Program-made: the position numbers and the translations under genes
Part shown: positions 59,412 to 64,000 of the stretch, one piece after another
How the letters are laid out: each line of letters opens with the position of its first letter
Numbering within the stretch: the stretch's first letter is position 1
From: Ceratodon purpureus
Taxonomy: Eukaryota > Streptophyta > Bryopsida > Pseudoditrichales > Ditrichaceae
Direction of reading: 5' to 3'
NCBI GenBank assembly: GCA_014871385.1
Contig: CM026426.1
Location: forward strand, 15,790,650-15,854,649
Length of the DNA: 64,000 nt
Notes under the pieces: generated by a model
Told to the model about the DNA's origin: nothing
What the model saw: the letters and a program-made list of their open reading frames with translations, nothing else
Databases searched by the model: none

Positions 59412-60169
59412 CCTGAGTGGTAGGTCTCACAATCCCCTGCCTTGGATCTACAAAACCCTAAAAACCTCTGTTCCAACCGGGGGAGAAACGAACGCAGACG
59501 CACCTACGCAACCCTAAACTGCTAACTTCTAAACAATCGGAGCCAAAGAAGCACACCCCAATACAAAGGAATACCACAAAACAACAGAACGGATCGAATC
59601 GATGTGGGTTGGAAAAACCCTAATCTTTTCCCACGGTGAGTATAAGCCCTTCGCCCGACCTTGAGAAGATGGCTTGGAAGCAGGCTTAAACCACGCACGC
59701 GTTGAGTAAGCAACGATTCTAAGACCCTAGGCGACAATGTGTGCAAAGATGCACGCAGCGATTGATCCCTGCCGGCCCGCAGGGCGCTCTCAGAGCCTCA
59801 TCGCGCCTCCCACCCGTCCCCGCAACAAGTTTCACAGTTCAGGGTGTTGCGGTGGGGAGGATTTTCCAGCCCGGGCCCGCAACTGGGGAGTGCGGCCACT
59901 GTTCAGGGCAGGGGTGTGGATGCTCTTAGATTAGAATTATCCTAACCAGAGTCCGGGGAGTTCTGTGAGCCATCCAGCAGATTTCCTTGTAACTTTCAGG
60001 CACCTCGGTTTTCTTCAAAATTGCCCGGAAATGTGCCTGGAAGTTGCAAAACTGCCCGGTTAATGTCCTAAAAGTTCATTTCTCTACCAGTGGCATTTCC
60101 GCCATTGTAAAATTCCAATCGGAAAAAATCCTTCAAATGAGAATTGCATTCGGTTTCATTTATTTTTTT

Positions 60170-60265
60170 GTTGTTTTGCTTAGCACATAGCTGGCTGCTG
60201 TATCCGTGGCAGGATTCGAACCTGGCAGTGCCCCTACCAATTTAGGGCCAGGGATTTAGCCTTCC
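60170..60265 (-). other. tRNA-like segment, possible SINE
   Basis: On the minus strand GGTTCGAATCC, a perfect polymerase III B box, is preceded by a poor A-box-like word (TGGCCCTAAATTGG) and followed by an A-rich stretch. The spacing is too short for an intact tRNA. Confidence 0.4.
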
Positions 60266-60286
60266 TAAAATACAAAGATCCAAATC

Positions 60287-60400
60287 CGGTGACCTGGGGT
60301 GTCGAAGCTAGTGACCTGGGGTGTCGAAGCTAGTGACCTGGGGTGCAGGAGCCTGTGACCTGGGGTGCCCATTCCGGTGACCTAGGGTGCCAAAGTCATT
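60287..60400 (+). repeat. 22-bp minisatellite
   Basis: Five units built on GTGACCTGGGGTG followed by TCGAAGC or a variant. Confidence 0.9.
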
Positions 60401-60414
60401 TGAATTGAGGACTA

Positions 60415-60864
60415 CAGTCAAACCTTGATAAGTGTTAACGGTCGTGAGCATACTTTTTGTTATCACTTGGAGAATAGTAGCACTTATCTTTTACTTTATA
60501 AACTTATGTTTTACTTTATGGACTTATCTTTTAATTTATATTTTACTTTATATTTTACTTTATGAACTTAAAATATATGATCTTTTACTTTATGATCTTA
60601 ATAATACATGTACCAATCAATTTGTTTCTAAAATGGAAACTATAAACTATTGCTTGACCTCAAAGTTATCTCTCTTCAAACTATGGTTCTTACAAAAGTC
60701 CCTTTTTAGACACTTATCACTTATCGAGGTAAAATTAGGAGCATAACATTACATAACACTTAACACATAACACTTACTAGTCTTAATTTTAAAGGAGCAA
60801 AAATCTCCATAACACATATAGAGTTTTAACACTTATCGAGGTAACACTTATCGAGGTTTGACTA
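60415..60864. mobile_element. pogo-like MITE (450 bp)
   Basis: Tips CAGTCAAACCTTGATAAGTG and the complement of the right end, TAGTCAAACCTCGATAAGTG, are bounded by TA on both sides (60413-60414 and 60865-60866). The right part matches the inverted 25895-26070. It contains no transposase; a 104-codon chance frame (60432-60746) is AT-rich and featureless. Confidence 0.8.
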
Positions 60865-60866
60865 TA

Positions 60867-61310
60867 TTGAATCATCCCCCCATAATAAAAATTTCCTACA
60901 AAGTCTAAACCTAGTCGGCTACCCGCCGAATAAAAAAAATTTGAATCGGTAATTTTCCTCCATATTCACCATGTGACCGGCCAAAAAGCCGACACTTCAT
61001 TTTTTTCCTCCGATTCCATTTCCGAAAATTATTTTTTTCAACCGGAACCCTTGCCTAAACTTATAAATCTCAATCGGAAATTTTCAAAAGTAACCGGCTA
61101 GTTTGTAACTAACTGCCGGTACTCTCCGGACATTGATCCTAACATCGATCTAGAAAGAGTGAGAAAATAGAGATTGATAAAGTGATTGAAGAGAATGGCT
61201 TTTGTGGTGATACGTTTGTCTATTTGCAAAGCGGAGCGCTGAGCCCAAGTAGAAGGGCATTGGGGCGTGTACATCTACAATGAAAAAATAGTCACTGACA
61301 TAAAGCTCTA
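60867..61310. other. Short unidentified stretch
   Basis: No gene is visible. CCGGC words and AAAT-rich runs alternate (60900-61150). Confidence 0.4.
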
Positions 61311-62050
61311 GGGGGGAAGCACAATAAAGTGAACCACAAAAGTGCTTATCTTTTTTCCAATTTCAGCCCCTTCTGTAAAGACTAGAGAAAGTGGGATTTA
61401 CGTTATGTTGATGCAAAATTAAGTTTGAGATACGGAAAGAAGACTTGATCTTCTTCAACTTCCCAAATTTGTGGAAGAAGATGTTGAGTTTACAATGGAA
61501 AATGGAGACGTCAAAGTCAGGCAAAGTGAATGGTCGTCATTCGGAAAAGTGAACATAACAGTTTAGGGTTTTGTCCAAAATCCTTTTTAATTTCGCGGTG
61601 CACTCTATATGTTTAAGAAGTATTCTCAAATAGTCAATTAATATACTCATTGATTGGTTTAGGGTTCCAAAAGTACCGCAAGGATACTTTTTAAGAGGGT
61701 CACTTCCACGGTACTTTTTGTGCGTTTTTTTTCACCGAACATTGTTTTTCAAATTGAAAAAAACATCCTCTAAAGACAATAGATGGCTCCAAATGAAGAA
61801 ATTAAGACTTTGGAAAAGTTCATTTTCATGAATTAGAACTAGTGGTCAAATTAAGTTTCAATTGAAGATATTCTTTCTATGAAGATGTATATAAGATACC
61901 TTATGACACCCTAGAAAGTGACTAAAATGCTCAAAAACTACACCAAAATGCTCAAAATCAGCTTTGAGCCTTAAAAAACAGCACACTTCATATTCACTTG
62001 TTGGTGGTCACATTTTGCACTTTGTGGTCCACTTTATTGTGCTCTCCCCC
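61311..62050. mobile_element. 740-bp TIR element with 4-bp target duplication, copy 2
   Basis: Tips GGGGGGAAGCACAATAAAGT and its inverted partner ending GTGCTCTCCCCC are flanked by TCTA on both sides (61307-61310 and 62051-62054). The interior matches 26573-27310, for example GGTTCCAAAAGTACCGCAAGG. No coding capacity. Confidence 0.85.
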
Positions 62051-62054
62051 TCTA

Positions 62055-64000
62055 CTTGGATATATAGAGATAGGTATTAGGCGCTAGTTTTTGGGAACCT
62101 CCGAGAATAGAAGTTATAGGCTACCGAAGCGGGACATCGTGCGTGCACATTGTCTTGCTGATGCTCCGAGGGACGTACGTTGTGAGCGTTCACTTTGTCG
62201 CAGTGTAGTGTATTGATAGTGTATTGATGTTGCAGTATAACAGCTGATCAACGGAATGGACCTGCTTCATGTGTCAACATGGAGAATTGGAGCCGAAACA
62301 CAAAGCTCAGATACGGATTGCTCCGTTTAGATCAGAAAGGCGACATTGTTAGCGTCTAGAATTGAGGGGACTTAGAGGAAGTTTTACGGGAAAAAGAGTC
62401 ACCTGAGGGATCGTCGTTGGATCCAGAACTTGCCGTTACTGAGGAGGTGTTAGTTGTGCCATCATGCGTGAGAGATTGCTCTGATATTTCCATAGACGCT
62501 GGAGAGTTTGCAGACGGGGCGGTGCTATATTGAAGGTCGATGGGACGGTGCTGAATTGTCTAGTTTGCGGTAGGGAGGAATTGCCTGGATCGTTGTTTTC
62601 AGAAGACGGTTTAGATGTCACTACGTCATTACTTGGACAGGGTCGAGGGGAAGAGGCAAAAGAAAGCAAAGGTCGAAGGTGTAGTGAGAGGAGTAGTTTA
62701 TACCTGCGCGATGACTTCTTCGATGACATGCCCGAACTGGAATGCATCAACACGTCAGTACTTGCGGGGGGAGGGTCATGAGACATCGACAAATTATTCG
62801 ACAACATGCCGGAACTGGAAAGCGAAATCTCCGTTGCGAAGTCCTCTATTGATGTGTTGGAGTTGTATCGCCAAGGGCTCGACATGGACGTATTTTGCTG
62901 CAACTTCCTCATGTTCTGCCTGATTATCATAGCACTGCGCATTCCAGATTCTTCAACCTAGGAGTTACTTAGTTTTCTCCTTTGGCACCATCTGGATAGT
63001 TGATGCGGTGTGTGGTGTGTGATTAACTAAATAAAACTAGCGTGATTAAGGGATTGAAAGATTTAAGATACGACACCTCTAGTGATACGTGCGCATGAGG
63101 AAAGAGGCCACTATTCTGTCGCTTGAGGCGTTGTGGCATTTTCCGCCTCGGTGTTTGATTTTCAATAAACAGCTTCTTCTTATATGACTGATTGAATGTC
63201 AATTACAAATCTGGGAATGCTATTCGTTTGGTCAACTTTTTGGATAAATGTTGTTGACCTAATGGTGGCGCAGTCAATCGAGGCAGTGAGAAGGTCGGGG
63301 GTTCCTCTAAGACTCCTATCTGCTAGTGTGCATGAGCGACGGGGCTGGTAATCTAAGTGTCTTCTACGAGCTGCAATCCCACCATGGAAAGTGGAAGCAT
63401 GCTGCCGCTGTCAGGTAGAAGGCATCGAGATGAGCGCAACGCTAAACCGGCCTTCTAGAAGTAGCTGCTAGCAGACCAAACTCGCTCTATTAAGCGAAAA
63501 TGCCCTGCAATATTTGTTCCGGAGATAACAGGCCAGTACAATTTAGGGCGGTTGTGCGGCAACATTTGCAATCGTAAGGGAGACACTCCAATCACAGAGG
63601 TTCGACAGAGGTAAGACTTTCTCATTTGAGACTATGCGGTTTTGAGCTTGTGTTCACTACCATGACCAATTATAGCATTTGGGTAGCAACGCTGCGGTAG
63701 CTAATTTTTATGCACTGTTAGAGATTTGACCAGGACGACTCCAACATGGAGTTGGATGGAGAGATTGTAGCTGTCTTTGGTGTACGGGGTTGGGGATGTG
63801 CTCTTAGGAGTGATGAAGGCCTGAGAATGGAGGGCATGGTCCAGCATAAATTTCACATATATGATGGATTAGTAGGCGACATAGAAAACCTACAGGATGG
63901 CAGCGAGGATCAATAAGAATTTGACCACCTACAGCCCGAGGCTGCTAAACCAGAGGCAAGTACTGAGCAAAATTTAGATTATGATGATGTAAGCATCGAA
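62055..64000. other. Unidentified sequence with Ser-rich frame
   Basis: A 168-codon minus-strand frame (62436-62942) is Ser/Pro-rich with an internal near-repeat (SSSGMLSNN, SSSGMSSKK). I recognise no domain. At 63251-63310 the words TGGCGCAGTC and GGGGGTTC are spaced like A and B boxes and may be a tRNA-derived SINE. No other feature is supported. Confidence 0.3.

Larger units (their letters stand above)
50635..59745 (-). mobile_element. L1-like LINE, split by a CACTA element
   Basis: Minus-strand LINE with its A tail at 50635-50652 (T run on plus) and 5' end near 59.5-59.75 kb. ORF1 with a zinc knuckle lies at 57.5-59.4 kb, and the ORF2 endonuclease, reverse transcriptase and C-terminal zinc region follow. 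The CACTA element at 51722-53796 splits ORF2. Removing it and one TAT restores a continuous reading (SVLLYYGKTRDFQWDP). Its own target duplication was not resolved; GCCCGCAA near 50626 and 59875 is a weak candidate. Without the insert it is about 7.0 kb, close to full length. Confidence 0.85.
50273..59925. mobile_element. Harbinger-like TIR element hosting a LINE
   Basis: The left tip GAGCATCCGCACCCCT (50273) matches the complement of the right tip (GAGCATCCACACCCCT, ending 59925). Both are bounded by TTA (50270-50272 and 59926-59928), the typical PIF/Harbinger target duplication. Similarity continues inwards (CCCTGAA). Outside the LINE only about 0.55 kb belong to it, so it was a MITE-sized element before the LINE landed inside. 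Confidence 0.7.

Noticed and set aside
60170-60265. A functional tRNA gene on the minus strand
   Set aside because: The B box is perfect but the A box is poor and far too close to it.
63251-63310. A tRNA gene
   Set aside because: Box-like words are present, but the sequence does not fold into a cloverleaf and box B is imperfect. At best it is a SINE.

Overview
The window reads as nuclear DNA of a green plant (embryophyte or close streptophyte; genus not resolved). The reasons are spliced genes with GT-AG introns in very AT-rich non-coding DNA, a chloroplast import gene (TIC22), a plant-type enhancer-of-rudimentary homolog (ERH), and plant-style FAR1/MULE, hAT, CACTA, Harbinger, Helitron and L1-like elements. 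Ordinary genes are few. Most of the window is transposons, and the most informative content is transposons that carry pieces of host genes.

0-8.1 kb: a decayed MULE/FAR1-type transposase on the minus strand, an unidentified GC-richer TE-like block, a fossil LTR-retrotransposon end, then AT-rich DNA. 8.1-16.1 kb: two non-autonomous Helitrons of one family, both on the minus strand. Their 183-bp 5' ends are nearly identical and their 30-bp 3' ends (hairpin plus CTAG) are identical. The first (8132-11146) carries three spliced TIC22 exons. The second (13432-16059) carries an essentially whole ERH gene and a CACTA-type hairpin MITE. A 112-bp partial 5' end abuts the 3' end of the second Helitron exactly, as expected from rolling-circle over-run.

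17.0-33.0 kb: a large plus-strand coiled-coil gene (four exons seen) whose third exon encodes nine 15-residue repeats. Its introns hold a 3,247-bp near-identical direct duplication (20895-24141 and 27322-30568) and a pogo-like element interrupted by a 738-bp TIR element with a 4-bp target duplication. 31.0-34.4 kb: six short poly(A)-tailed LINE-tail insertions with perfect target duplications, two of them only 12-13 nt long before the tail. 35-42.4 kb: AT-rich DNA with no recognisable gene.

42.8-45.9 kb: a four-exon hAT-family transposase gene with two likely frameshifts. 50.3-59.9 kb: a nest of a Harbinger-like TIR element (TTA duplication) holding an L1-like LINE, which is split by a 2,075-bp CACTA-type element (TAT duplication), which itself holds a small intron-containing host-like gene. 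60.3-64 kb: a minisatellite, a pogo-like MITE, a second copy of the 740-bp TIR element and unidentified sequence.

Together the window shows DNA-level capture of intron-containing genes by two unrelated transposon types, in a genome where LINE, Helitron, pogo and TIR insertions are still mostly datable from intact target duplications. All calls are by reading; no database search was run.
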